From CAVTWS01 sp963738445 (GTDB taxonomy: Bacteria > Actinomycetota > Acidimicrobiia > Acidimicrobiales > SHLQ01): a stretch of 64,000 nt of DNA. The stretch spans positions 116,308-180,307 of the forward strand of contig CAVTWS010000007.1 in NCBI GenBank assembly GCA_963738445.1. The letters run 5' to 3'. The notes under the pieces were generated by a model. The model worked only from the letters and a program-made list of their open reading frames with translations. It made no database searches and was not told the DNA's origin. This document shows positions 8,999-18,029 of this stretch, piece after piece. Position numbers and translations under genes: made by a program. How positions within the stretch are numbered: position 1 is the stretch's first letter; each line of letters starts with the position of its first letter.

Positions 8999-10986
8999 GC
9001 ACGGCCACGCCGTCCGGTACAGAACTCGCCTCCGTCGAGATTGGTTCGGTGGGCGACCCTGCGCTCCCGTCGCCCCGGCGCGAAACTGCGCCCTCCCGGC
9101 GCATGGACGCTCGACACCTGCTCGAGTGGGGGATCACCGTCCCGAGCATCGTCTTGTGTGTGTCGGTGATCGGTCGGCTGGCGTCCGATACGCGTCGAGG
9201 TCTCGACTTCACCGATGAGGGCATGTACCTGCTCTCGGCGGATGCTCGATCCTCGGAGGCGAGCTTCCACAACGCGTTTGGCCGGTACACGCAGATCCTG
9301 TTCCGGATCGCCGGCCATGACGTCGCGCGCTTCCGCCTGCTCGGGCTGCTCCTCCTGGTCGTGGTTGCGGCCGCACTGGGAGACCGGCTCGCCGCGGTGG
9401 CCCGCCGCCTCGGCGGGCTCCCCCGTTCGTGGCCCTTTCGGTTGACCATCATGTCCGCGGTGGTCTCGGCGAGCCTGCACTACTACAACCTGATGCTGCT
9501 GACCCCGAGCTACAACTGGATGAACCTGCTCGGGATCCTGCTCATGATGGCGGCGGTCAGTCATCTCGTCGATCGACCCGTGCCGAGAGCGCATCGCTCG
9601 TCAGTGGCCGAGTTGGTGTGGATCCTGGTGATGGTCGTCGGGGGCGCGGTCGCGACGATGGGGAAGCTCAGCTCGGGACCATTGGTGGCCGGGCTCGGGG
9701 TCGCGATCATCGTCGGTACCGCCCGTGGCTCGGCCTCGGATCGCGGTCGGCTCGTCGGGTTCTTCGCCGCGGCGACGGTGCTGGTTCTGGGCGTGCACTG
9801 GATGGTGGTGAACCCGCTGCCCGAGACGATCGATCAGATCCGGCGCGGCAACACGGCGCTGTTGACCCTCGACCCTGCGTACGGCATCGGTAACGCGCTC
9901 CGAAGTGTCCGTGAGGCCGCCGAGATGATCAGGACCGACCTGGTCGCTCATCTCGGTCTGGCGGCTGTGCTCGTACTCGGCGCCCTGGTGGTGTCGTTCG
10001 TGATGCCTCGGATCCGTGGCGCCGCCGCCTCCGGCCCGGCGAACCACGTCGATCGTCTGGTGGCCCTCGCCCCGAGCGGCCTGACCGCGGCTGCGGTTGC
10101 GATCCTCGCCGTCAGGCTGCACGAGCGCAACGAATGGCAAGGGTCGGGCTCGGGGTACGCAATCCTGGCGTGGGTGGGGGTGTCCATGGTGGCACTGGCG
10201 CTCGTGGTGGCCCCGATCTCGTGGCGCCAGCTGCGCGGTGCCTCCGGCCGTCGCGGCACCGTCGTCGCGGCGATGCTGTTCCTCTATTCGATCATCGGTG
10301 CCTGCTCCTACGCCTTCGGCTCGGGGAACGGGTTCTTTGCGCAACTGAACGGTGGGCTGGCGCCCATGATCGTCGGCGCGATCCTGGTTCTCGCCCTGCT
10401 GCCCGATCCATCGCGCCTGGGGCTGCCGGTCGTGGTTCTCGCCACGGTCATGGGCATCGGGGCGCGGGCGGTCATCGACGACGCTGAGCACTTCCCGTAC
10501 CGGCAAGGCGGTCTCGCCGGGCAGACCGTCGAGGTCGAGATCGGGCGGGCGGGCGGGGTGCTCCAGGTGGCTCCTGACACGGCGAGGTTCATCGGAGAGA
10601 TCCGGACCGCGGCAGTGGAGGCCGGTTGGGTCGCGGGCACACCACTCCTCGACCTCAGTGCGTACGCAGCCACCGTTCTGTACGTGCTGGAGGCCCGCCC
10701 GCCGATCACGATCATTCCCAGCGTCGGCGGCTACAGCACCCAGGAGGATCTCGCCCGCTGGTCGGTCGAGCAGATCGTCGAGCATGGAGGAGAAGCGGAG
10801 TGGGCACGCGCCTGGCTTCTCACCATCGAGTCCCCCGTCGACGCCGGAATCGACCCTGCGGTTCTGTCGCTCCTCGGCCGGTCGTTCCCGGCTGACTACG
10901 AGTTCGTCGGCACCTTCTCCCTCGAGGTCCGGGGCGAGCTGTTGTCGCTATGGCGACCGATCTCGACGGGAGCCCCGACACGATGA
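8995..10986 (+). CDS. Polytopic membrane protein, GT-C / GT39-like glycosyltransferase
   Basis: The 663-residue protein has roughly a dozen hydrophobic segments. After a short cytoplasmic N-terminus and the first membrane helix comes LDFTDEGMYLLSA, the acidic first-loop motif (D-x-x-DE) of GT-C enzymes that use polyprenyl-phosphate sugars. The C-terminal 180 or so residues form a soluble, probably extracytoplasmic domain. The ATG overlaps the methyltransferase stop and the gene's own stop overlaps the next ATG, so three genes are coupled. A role in transferring sugars outside the membrane is inferred from the fold; sequence similarity to a named family is weak. Confidence 0.7.
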   Translation: MSTATPSGTELASVEIGSVGDPALPSPRRETAPSRRMDARHLLEWGITVPSIVLCVSVIGRLASDTRRGLDFTDEGMYLLSADARSSEASFHNAFGRYTQILFRIAGHDVARFRLLGLLLLVVVAAALGDRLAAVARRLGGLPRSWPFRLTIMSAVVSASLHYYNLMLLTPSYNWMNLLGILLMMAAVSHLVDRPVPRAHRSSVAELVWILVMVVGGAVATMGKLSSGPLVAGLGVAIIVGTARGSASDRGRLVGFFAAATVLVLGVHWMVVNPLPETIDQIRRGNTALLTLDPAYGIGNALRSVREAAEMIRTDLVAHLGLAAVLVLGALVVSFVMPRIRGAAASGPANHVDRLVALAPSGLTAAAVAILAVRLHERNEWQGSGSGYAILAWVGVSMVALALVVAPISWRQLRGASGRRGTVVAAMLFLYSIIGACSYAFGSGNGFFAQLNGGLAPMIVGAILVLALLPDPSRLGLPVVVLATVMGIGARAVIDDAEHFPYRQGGLAGQTVEVEIGRAGGVLQVAPDTARFIGEIRTAAVEAGWVAGTPLLDLSAYAATVLYVLEARPPITIIPSVGGYSTQEDLARWSVEQIVEHGGEAEWARAWLLTIESPVDAGIDPAVLSLLGRSFPADYEFVGTFSLEVRGELLSLWRPISTGAPTR

Positions 10987-12713
10987 ACGTGATCATCACC
11001 GGCTCGACCGGCTTCGTGGGAAGCGCTCTGGCACGGCGACTCCTGGCCGCCGGCCACCAGGTGGTCGGCGCCTCTCGGTCGGCACATGTCCGGGAGGTGC
11101 GGTCCGCCGGACTGATTCCTGCTCCGGACCTTGCGTCCGCCATCTTCTCGGGGTCCGAGATCACCGCTGAGACCGAGGAGATGCTGGCCACCGCAGAGGT
11201 CGTGTTCCACCTCGCCGGCGACGCCACCTTCGGTAACGGGCCGCACTACCGGTCGGCCAACGTCGATTCCACTCATCGACTCGTAGAACTGCTCAAGGTC
11301 CATGCATCCGCGCTGCGCTGCCTGGTGTTCGCCAGCACCATCGGTGCCCAGGACCGGGACCCCGCGGACTCACTCGAGATGGCGCTCACCGAGTCGTCGA
11401 CGGCGGCCCCGACGAGCGACTACGGCCGGTCCAAGCTCGAGGCGGAAGGGCTGCTCGCCGCGTCGGGATTGCCGATCCGGATCGCGCGTCTCGGCATGGT
11501 CACGGGCCCGGACATGCGCCCGGGAAGTCACCTCGCCGTCGTGGCCGAGACCGCCCGGCGGGTGCCCGATGTGCTCCTCCGGCAGTTGGGCGGAGTGTTG
11601 CCCATCGTCCATGTGACCGATGCCTGCGCCGCCCTCGAACTGCTGGCGAGCCGTCCCGACGCCGGCGGTGAGCCGTATCTGGTGGTGGCGGATTCGATCT
11701 CGGTCGCGGACGTCGTGACCGTGTTGCGAGGGGGGGCTTCGGTCCACCCGACATCGTCGACCACCATGATGGCTCGGGCGGTGGGGCCGGTCCGTGGGCG
11801 CCTGCCGTTCACCCTTCGCAGCATGCTCCTGCCGGAGCTCGCGGCGAGTTCGGCTCGGCTTCGTCTCCTCGGTTGGGAACCCGCGGTTCGGTGGGCCGAG
11901 GCGGTGGGCGAGGTCGGGCACCGCGTCGCCGTGCGGCACGACATCTCGCTGGTCCCGCCGGGCTGGACCGTCGTGACCGGTGCCGGGTCGGGGCTCGGAC
12001 GTGCTGTGGCGCGACGACTCGGACAGCTCGGGCGACATCTCGTGCTGGTCGACCGAGACCCTTCGGCCCTCGCCGCCGTCGGTCTCGAGATGCCCGGCTC
12101 ACTTCTGTTGGAACGAGACGTCACCGCCCCCGACTTCATGACGTCGGTGCTGGACCTGGTCGACGCGTCCGGAGGGCATGTGAGCGAGCTGTTCGCGTGC
12201 GCCGGGCTCGGCCGAAAGGGGCTCGTGGGTTCGGTGGGCGCGGCAGAGGAGCTCCGCGCCATCGACGTGAATCTGCGGGCCCGCGTCGCGGCGGTCGTGG
12301 ATGTCCTCCCGGAGATGACGGCCCGAAACTTCGGACGGATCGTGTTGATCTCCAGTTCGAGCGCCTTTCAGGCCCTGCCCGAGTTCGCCACGTACGGAGC
12401 CAGCAACGCCGGCCTGCTCAACTTCGGGCAGGCGCTGGCCGCCGAGGTCGCCGACCGTGGTGTCAAGGTCCTCACCGTGTGCCCGGGCGGGATGGACACG
12501 AACTTCCAGAGCCGCGCCGGTGTTCGCCGGCCCGAAGGTGAACGGCTTCTGAGCCCCGATGAGGTTGCGGCCGACATCGTCGCCGCACTCGAACGGAGCG
12601 CTCCGGTTCTGGTCGTCGGGGCCCGAGCGAAGGCCATGGATCTCGTGGGCCGGGCGTTGCCGCGCCGGCTGCAATCGCTGCTGTGGGCGAAGCTGGTGTC
12701 TGCTCGTCGCTGA
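10983..12713 (+). CDS. Fusion of an extended SDR (epimerase) and a classical SDR
   Basis: Residues 1 to about 320 are an NAD-dependent epimerase/dehydratase with GSTGFVGSALARRL and an intact YGRSK active site. From about 325 a second Rossmann domain starts with VTGAGSGLGRAVARRL and runs as a classical short-chain dehydrogenase with VLISSSSAF, then TYGASNAG. In this second domain the catalytic lysine of YxxxK is replaced by asparagine, so that half may be inactive or the base may be an error (AAC against AAG). The length is 576 residues. ATG 10983 overlaps the previous stop (ATGA). It may modify a sugar or lipid-linked substrate in the cluster, but the substrate is unknown. Confidence 0.8.
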   Translation: MNVIITGSTGFVGSALARRLLAAGHQVVGASRSAHVREVRSAGLIPAPDLASAIFSGSEITAETEEMLATAEVVFHLAGDATFGNGPHYRSANVDSTHRLVELLKVHASALRCLVFASTIGAQDRDPADSLEMALTESSTAAPTSDYGRSKLEAEGLLAASGLPIRIARLGMVTGPDMRPGSHLAVVAETARRVPDVLLRQLGGVLPIVHVTDACAALELLASRPDAGGEPYLVVADSISVADVVTVLRGGASVHPTSSTTMMARAVGPVRGRLPFTLRSMLLPELAASSARLRLLGWEPAVRWAEAVGEVGHRVAVRHDISLVPPGWTVVTGAGSGLGRAVARRLGQLGRHLVLVDRDPSALAAVGLEMPGSLLLERDVTAPDFMTSVLDLVDASGGHVSELFACAGLGRKGLVGSVGAAEELRAIDVNLRARVAAVVDVLPEMTARNFGRIVLISSSSAFQALPEFATYGASNAGLLNFGQALAAEVADRGVKVLTVCPGGMDTNFQSRAGVRRPEGERLLSPDEVAADIVAALERSAPVLVVGARAKAMDLVGRALPRRLQSLLWAKLVSARR

Positions 12714-12754
12714 CGAACTCGCCAGCCCGCCCTTCCTCGTTCGTGTCCGGCCGA

Positions 12755-13989
12755 CTACTGCTGATCGCGTTTGGAGCGAATGGCGACGGTGATCCCGGCC
12801 TCGGCCAACGGTGGGGGCGGTGGGCGAGGAACCACACGGTCGTGCGGGAGCCAGATCGGGGCGGTCCGGGCGACGAGGGCGACGAGCACCACCGTGAGCA
12901 GGATGACGATGGGAGCGCCGCGGTCGTGTTCGATGAGGCCCACGATTGCAGCCACCACCGGAGCTGCAGAACCGGCCAGGCGATCGCGGACCCCCTCGGT
13001 CGCAGCTCGCGTTCCGGCGATGACGACGCCGATACCGAGCATCCACACGGCCACGATCGAGGACTGGCCGGTGTCCCGGGCCGGCAGCGGTGGAGCGTCG
13101 ACTGCTGTGCGCGCCACAATTCCGACGGCCAGAGCGGCGCCGGCGACGCCGACGCAGATCATGAGGCGACCTCGATCGCCCCTCACGAGCAGCGCCGCCA
13201 CATCGATGGCGAACAGAAGCGCGCCGGCGACCAGGAAGATCGTCGACGATGAGGCGATGGCGAGGGCGGTGGCGATCCCGGCGATTCCGACGCGAAAGGG
13301 ACCGAGCCGGCGGTCGGTCGCCGTCGGGGCGAGTTCAGAGACGCCGACGAGGAGGGCCGCTCCGGCCGTGACGCTGGTCAGGGAATCGTCCGCCAGGTCG
13401 GCCGACCACGCCGCGACCACGCTCAGGACCACCCCCATGACGATCCCGATGATCGTGAGGCCGAACGCCTCGCGGATGCGGTGGCCGATGACGGCCGCAG
13501 TTGCACCGAGCGAAGCCGCCACGACGGGAACCGGGGCCGAGTCGACGGCGGCGACCAACGCCGCGATCGCGGCCAGGACTGCGGGCGGGAGCGTGGAGGC
13601 CAGCTGCGACACCGAACGCCCGGATGGGGCCGGCATGGCCCGGCTCGGGGTCGATTCCAGACGGCGGAGCGTGTCGTCGCCGACGATCTCGCCCCCACGC
13701 GGTGAGCCTCGGCCCAGTTGGTCTGCCGCAGATCGAGGTTGGGTCGGCGTTTGACGACAAGAGACGGGACGTCGCCTCGGAGGTGGAACTCGAATCGCGA
13801 GGAGTCGATCTCGATGGCGTGGGGAGCGTCACCCTCCGTCCAGGAGAGATGGTACGGCTGTCGTGGACCTCGCTCGACCACGAGCGTGCGGGACGCCTCC
13901 TCGATGCGGATCGATGTCGGGGCATCGACGAGTCGTTGGGCGGACCGCGCCGACGTCATCAACAGGTGATAGAGGGTGCGGTCCTTCAC
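12755..13989 (-). CDS. Integral membrane protein of unknown function, frameshifted
   Basis: The C-terminal 290 or so residues are a string of hydrophobic helices (about eight) rich in Ala and Val, ending in a proline run and a basic tail. The N-terminal 95 or so residues are soluble (SIRIEEASRTLVVERG, LVVKRRPNLDLRQTNWAEA) and lie in a different frame; a single shift near 13700 joins them through EIVGDDTLRRLEST. The GTG at 13989 overlaps the TGA of the radical SAM gene (GTGA), which makes it the better start. I recognise no family. Its position suggests it works with the radical SAM protein, methyltransferase and GT2 encoded upstream on the same strand. Confidence 0.65.
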
Positions 13990-15167
13990 GACGGCGTGGA
14001 TGCGGCGAGCGGCGGCCCGAACTCGCGCCGGACCGTGGCGGCGAGCTCGACCAGTTCGTCGACGGAGTGGGGGACGAGCTGTCGAGAGGGGCCGCCCCGG
14101 AGGAACAACCGGGCCCGCTCGAGCATCGGCCGGAAGTAGCGCGCCGAGATGGTGATCTCGGGGAAGCTGCCGTACATGCACCCGGTGCAGGCGGCGGCCA
14201 CCGAGCGTGCCTCCGGCCACATCTGCCGGGTGCGGTACCACTCCGGGAAGGACGGGTCGTAGACGGGGTACGACGTGCCGAGCCGGTAGTCGCAGCACAC
14301 CGCCATCTCACCGTTGGGTTGGATGGCGAAGTAGAGGTTCGGGCTGTCGCACACGTCGTCGTTGCGGCGCCGCCAACGGATCGGGTCATTGGTGACATAC
14401 CGGTAGATGTCGTCGAGGTACTCGTCGGAGTCGTACAGGTTGAACCCTCGACGCTTGAGCTCCCGCACCTCGTCGAGCACGGCGCGGACCCGACCGTAGT
14501 CGGAAGGGTCGAACACGAGCGCGGGATCGAAGGTGCTGAAGCTTCGTGGGCGATGGGGGTCCGACTGGTGCGCCGGCACGAGCGAGACCCACCAGCCGAT
14601 CGCCGTGGCGAAGTGCACGAGCGGCACGATCTCATCGATGTTCGTCGGGGCCAGCACGCAGCCGAACGCGCAGAACGAATCGGGTGGGAACCCGGCGTTG
14701 ATGTGCGACACCTTTTCGAGCGCGTCGGTCCACGAATCGTCGTACCCGCCGTTGATGCGGTCCTGGAGAGCGGGGATGAGCGAGTCCAGGGAGATCGAGA
14801 TGTCGTGGGCGCCGATCTCGGCCATCCGATCGAGCTCGGCACGGGTGGCCAACCCATTGGTCTGCAGCCGGGGATGGACGCCGTTGGCGATGAACGCCTT
14901 CGCGATCTCGGCCAGGTCCTTGCGGATGAACGGCTCGCCCCCGGTGAGCAGGACGATCGACGTACCGATCGCGGCCAGGTTTTCGGCGATGCGACCGGCC
15001 TGCTCGGTCGTGCACTCCTCCTGGTCGCCGTTCGCATAGATCACGTTGCACTGGACGCACCGGAGATTGCAGCGCGCGGTGACGTAGTACTGCACGTACA
15101 GCGGGTTCTCGCGCATGAGCACGGAGGAGGCGAGTGGTTTGATCCCGCCCTCGAAGAAGTTCGACAT
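13986..15167 (-). CDS. Radical SAM protein with SPASM-like C-terminus
   Basis: CNLRCVQC near residue 33 is the CxxxCxxC motif that binds the radical-SAM 4Fe-4S cluster. LLTGGEPFIRKDL, LQTNGLATR and ISLDSL follow in the usual order. The C-terminal region has cysteines at CDSPNLYF, MAVCCDY and ACTGCMYGSF, which fits an auxiliary-cluster (SPASM/twitch) domain as in MoaA/PqqE-like enzymes. The length is 393 residues. It follows the methyltransferase by 15 nt and overlaps the membrane protein gene by four bases, so it sits in a four-gene operon with a polyprenyl-phosphate-type GT2. The substrate is unknown; a lipid-linked sugar or lipid is a context-based guess. Confidence 0.88.
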   Translation of the reverse strand: MSNFFEGGIKPLASSVLMRENPLYVQYYVTARCNLRCVQCNVIYANGDQEECTTEQAGRIAENLAAIGTSIVLLTGGEPFIRKDLAEIAKAFIANGVHPRLQTNGLATRAELDRMAEIGAHDISISLDSLIPALQDRINGGYDDSWTDALEKVSHINAGFPPDSFCAFGCVLAPTNIDEIVPLVHFATAIGWWVSLVPAHQSDPHRPRSFSTFDPALVFDPSDYGRVRAVLDEVRELKRRGFNLYDSDEYLDDIYRYVTNDPIRWRRRNDDVCDSPNLYFAIQPNGEMAVCCDYRLGTSYPVYDPSFPEWYRTRQMWPEARSVAAACTGCMYGSFPEITISARYFRPMLERARLFLRGGPSRQLVPHSVDELVELAATVRREFGPPLAASTPS

Positions 15168-15182
15168 CTGAATCCTTGCCGG

Positions 15183-16031
15183 TCAGCGGGTACAGACCAC
15201 GGCCATGTTCCAACAGACCCAGCGCAACGGCGGAATCGCCGCCAGCAGGCGCCGGTCGATGGCATGGGTGGTCGTGAGGAACCGGCGATGCTTGTCCTGG
15301 CGCTCGATCACGAGCTTCCAGTAGCGATCGGCGGAGGGATGGATCCGATCGACGAGGAAGAACCGGCCGAAGATGACCAGCGCGGTGAACCAGAAACCCC
15401 GGTACGAGACGCTCGAGAAGCGGCGCTCCATGGCTTTGAGGTCGCGTCGGCGCAGCGGATGTTCGTCGTCGGTGCGCATGCCTCCGGCGAGACGACGGTA
15501 GATCTCGATCGCCGGGTTGTACTTGACGGGATCCCAGAAGGCGGCGCGACCGCCTGGTTTGAGCACCCGCCGCACCTCGTCGAGGCAGGCCGGGATGTCG
15601 ACGTGATGCAACATGTTCGCGCCATACACGATGTCGAACGAACCGTCCCCGAACTGGCTCAGGTCCGTGGCCGAGCCGACGACCGTGGAGACGGTGACAT
15701 CGTGACGCTCCGCCACCCGACGCACGACGTCGAGCATGCCGGGGGAGATGTCGAGGGCGGTCACCTGAGCGCCCTGGCGAGCGAACCACACCGATCCTTC
15801 GCCGAGACCCGAGCCGAGATCCAGCACTCGCAGACCCGTGACGTCGCCGAGTTGCTCGGCGATCCAGACGACCTCCGGGCACCCGACCCCGGCCCAGACG
15901 GCATCGATGTCGACGGACTCGATGTCGATCGACCCCGCCCACTCGTCGTGGTGAGTGGCTTCTCGGACTTCGACACTGGTGGCCGGCGTAGCAGTCGGAT
16001 CAGAGGGCGTCGACACGAGCCTGCCTTTCAC
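15183..16031 (-). CDS. Class I SAM methyltransferase (Methyltransf_11-like)
   Basis: VLDLGSGLGEGSVWFA is the SAM-binding motif I, VTALDIS is the acidic motif II region, and MLHHVDIPACLDEVRRVLKPGG is the conserved stretch following motif IV in Methyltransf_11 proteins. A C-terminal segment of about 100 residues has hydrophobic patches (GFWFTALVIFGRFFLV), so membrane association is likely. The protein is 282 residues. Its start overlaps the end of the upstream GT2 gene by 32 bases and the radical SAM gene follows after 15 nt. The layout resembles lipid or isoprenoid modification operons, but the acceptor is unknown. Confidence 0.85.
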   Translation of the reverse strand: MKGRLVSTPSDPTATPATSVEVREATHHDEWAGSIDIESVDIDAVWAGVGCPEVVWIAEQLGDVTGLRVLDLGSGLGEGSVWFARQGAQVTALDISPGMLDVVRRVAERHDVTVSTVVGSATDLSQFGDGSFDIVYGANMLHHVDIPACLDEVRRVLKPGGRAAFWDPVKYNPAIEIYRRLAGGMRTDDEHPLRRRDLKAMERRFSSVSYRGFWFTALVIFGRFFLVDRIHPSADRYWKLVIERQDKHRRFLTTTHAIDRRLLAAIPPLRWVCWNMAVVCTR

Positions 16032-17056
16032 TGGGGAGAGCGGACGGCCGGCGATGGCCGACCTGGGAGTTCTGCAGCACGTAAAGAGGCCGGCCCTTGA
16101 CCTCGTCCTGGATGCGGTACACGTATCCGCCCACCAGGCCGATCGAGAGCAGGAGCACGCCGGTCTGGATCACCATACCCACGCCGATCCACGCCAGCAG
16201 ACCGATGGTCGCCCCGCTGGCCAGCTCCACGACGGCCAGCACGGCCAGCACCACCAGACCCAGCGTGCTGAGGATGATACCGATGCCCTGGACGAGACGA
16301 ATGGGGAACGTCGAGAAGGAGAACACCGCGTTGGTGGCCAGCACCAGCATCTTGCGGAAGGGGTACTTGGTGGCGCCGGCGAAGCGCTGCTCCCGGTCGT
16401 ACATGAAACCGCTCGAGGAGTAACCCAGCCACGGGATGAGCGCCCGCATCATGCGATGGTGCTCGGGAAGCTCACGGAGCGCGTCGACGACGGCTCGATC
16501 CATGACCCGAAAGTCGCCGGCATCGATCGGCAATTCGAGACCGGACAAGGTCCTCATGATCCGATAGAAACCGACGGCGGTCTTGCGCTTGAACCATGAA
16601 TCGCCGGGCCGAGCCGAGCGGGTGCCGTACACCACGAAGACGCGGTCGTTCCGAAGTTGGTCGAGCATGGCCGGGATGAGCTCAGGTGGGTCCTGGAGGT
16701 CGGCGTCGATGACGGCCACGTAGTCGGCGTCGGAGGCGTCCAGGCCGGCAGTCACGGCCGCTTGATGGCCGAAGTTGCGGACCAGGTGCAACGCGACGAT
16801 CCAGGGGTGCTCGGCCGCGAAGGCATCGAGTCGTGCACTGGACCCGTCGGTGCTGCCGTCGTCGACGACGATGGCCCGGATGTCGAGCAGGGCCGTGGCC
16901 TCGGTGGTGCGAAGCGCGCTCGAACCGGCGTACCAGCTCGCCCAGGCAGTCGATCTCGTTGTACAGGGGGATCACGAGGTCGACTCGGGTGGGCCGGGCG
17001 GTCTCCGCGCCGGAACCGCCCGCTACGTCACGTTCCCGATCGAGTCCCCCGCTCAT
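16000..17056 (-). CDS. GT2 glycosyltransferase, DPM1/ArnC-like with two TM helices, frameshifted
   Basis: The N-terminal piece (RVDLVIPLYNEIDCLGELV, from ATG 17056) and the main piece (LVRNFGHQAAVTAGLD, VIDADLQDPPELIPAML) are in different frames, joined near 16915. Two hydrophobic hairpin helices near the C-terminus (GIGIILSTLGLVVLAVL and a second) match the polyprenyl-phosphate glycosyltransferase type (DPM1, GtrB, ArnC). Such enzymes charge undecaprenyl or decaprenyl phosphate with one sugar. It is the first gene of the minus-strand radical SAM operon and is divergent from the oxidoreductase at 17130. A TAGAAT box lies ten bases before the ATG. Confidence 0.85.
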
Positions 17057-17066
17057 GGTGGGCCGG

Positions 17067-17072
17067 ATTCTA
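17067..17072 (-). promoter_or_regulatory. -10 box TAGAAT for the radical SAM operon
   Basis: On the minus strand TAGAAT ends ten bases before ATG 17056. The short distance fits a leaderless or near-leaderless transcript for the four-gene operon. Confidence 0.5.
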
Positions 17073-17115
17073 GCGCCAACAGGTACGACGGCGGGTGAAC
17101 TCCGGGTCCGCCCGG

Positions 17116-17121
17116 TACAGT
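17116..17121 (+). promoter_or_regulatory. -10 box TACAGT, leaderless-type promoter
   Basis: TACAGT ends eight bases before the GTG at 17130. The spacing matches other start codons in the window and fixes the choice of start for the oxidoreductase. Confidence 0.5.
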
Positions 17122-17129
17122 CCGACATC

Positions 17130-18029
17130 GTGCGCGTGGGCCTGATCGGCTGTGGTCGTTGGGGAGTCCACATCCTTCGAGACCTCCGAGCTCTCGGGTG
17201 CGAGGTCGTCGTGGTCGCTCGAAGTGGGTCGAGCGTGGCGCGGGCGATCGAAGGTGGCGCGCAGGCCGTCGTGCCGTCGGTTGTCGACCTCGGGCGAATC
17301 GACGGAGCCGTGGTGTCGACGACGACATCGTCGCATGCTGAGGTCCTGGATCAGGTTCTGGCCATCGGCGTCCCCACCTTTGTCGAGAAGCCGCTCTGCG
17401 ACGACGCCGGAACGGCGGCGCGTCTCGCCCTCCGGGCGCCCAACCTGTTGTTCGTGATGGACAAGTGGCGTTACCACCCCGGCGTCCGGATGCTCGCGTC
17501 GCTCGCTCGCCAGGGAGATCTCGGCGAGGTGCTCGGCGTGCGCACCCGCAGGGTCGCCTGGGGCACGAGCCACGACGACGTCGACGCGATCTGGGTTCTG
17601 GCGCCCCATGACCTGAGCATCGGGCTGGAGGTGCTCGGTCACCTGCCTCGACCGCGGGCCGCGGTGGCGGAGTGGAACGGTGAATCGGTCGCCGGGCTGC
17701 GTGGCCTGCTCGGCGACCAGCCGTGGTTGGACATCGAAGTCTCGGAGCTGTCGCCGGTGAACATCCGGACCGTGGAGGTTCACGGTCGCGACGCGACCGC
17801 CCGCCTCGACGGCGGCTGGGACGACCACGTGACGGTGGTCCGTCGGGGCGCGGCGACGCCCGAGATGGTGACCGTCCCGACGCCGGGCGAGCTACCGCTG
17901 CTCGCGGAGCTTCGGACGTTCGTAGAGCACCTCCGAGGAGGGCCGCCACCACGATCGTCCGCGATGGAGGGGGCGGCCGTCGTCCAGGCGATCAGCGACC
18001 TTCGCCGGCTCGCGGGGATCGACCGGTGA
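17130..18029 (+). CDS. Gfo/Idh/MocA-family oxidoreductase
   Basis: VRVGLIGCGRWGVHILRDL is the N-terminal NAD(P)-binding Rossmann motif and PTFVEKPLCDD is the conserved EKP region with the catalytic-site lysine. The C-terminal half is the usual alpha/beta domain. The protein has 299 residues, slightly short for the family. GTG 17130 is supported by the -10 box just upstream. The stop overlaps the start of the next GT2 gene (GTGA). It is likely to oxidise a sugar or sugar nucleotide for the polysaccharide pathway, but specificity cannot be told. Confidence 0.85.
   Translation: MRVGLIGCGRWGVHILRDLRALGCEVVVVARSGSSVARAIEGGAQAVVPSVVDLGRIDGAVVSTTTSSHAEVLDQVLAIGVPTFVEKPLCDDAGTAARLALRAPNLLFVMDKWRYHPGVRMLASLARQGDLGEVLGVRTRRVAWGTSHDDVDAIWVLAPHDLSIGLEVLGHLPRPRAAVAEWNGESVAGLRGLLGDQPWLDIEVSELSPVNIRTVEVHGRDATARLDGGWDDHVTVVRRGAATPEMVTVPTPGELPLLAELRTFVEHLRGGPPPRSSAMEGAAVVQAISDLRRLAGIDR

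Noticed and set aside
13863..16100. Plus-strand open frame of about 745 codons
   Set aside because: It lies antisense to the radical SAM and methyltransferase genes, whose catalytic motifs are intact, and has no domain of its own.
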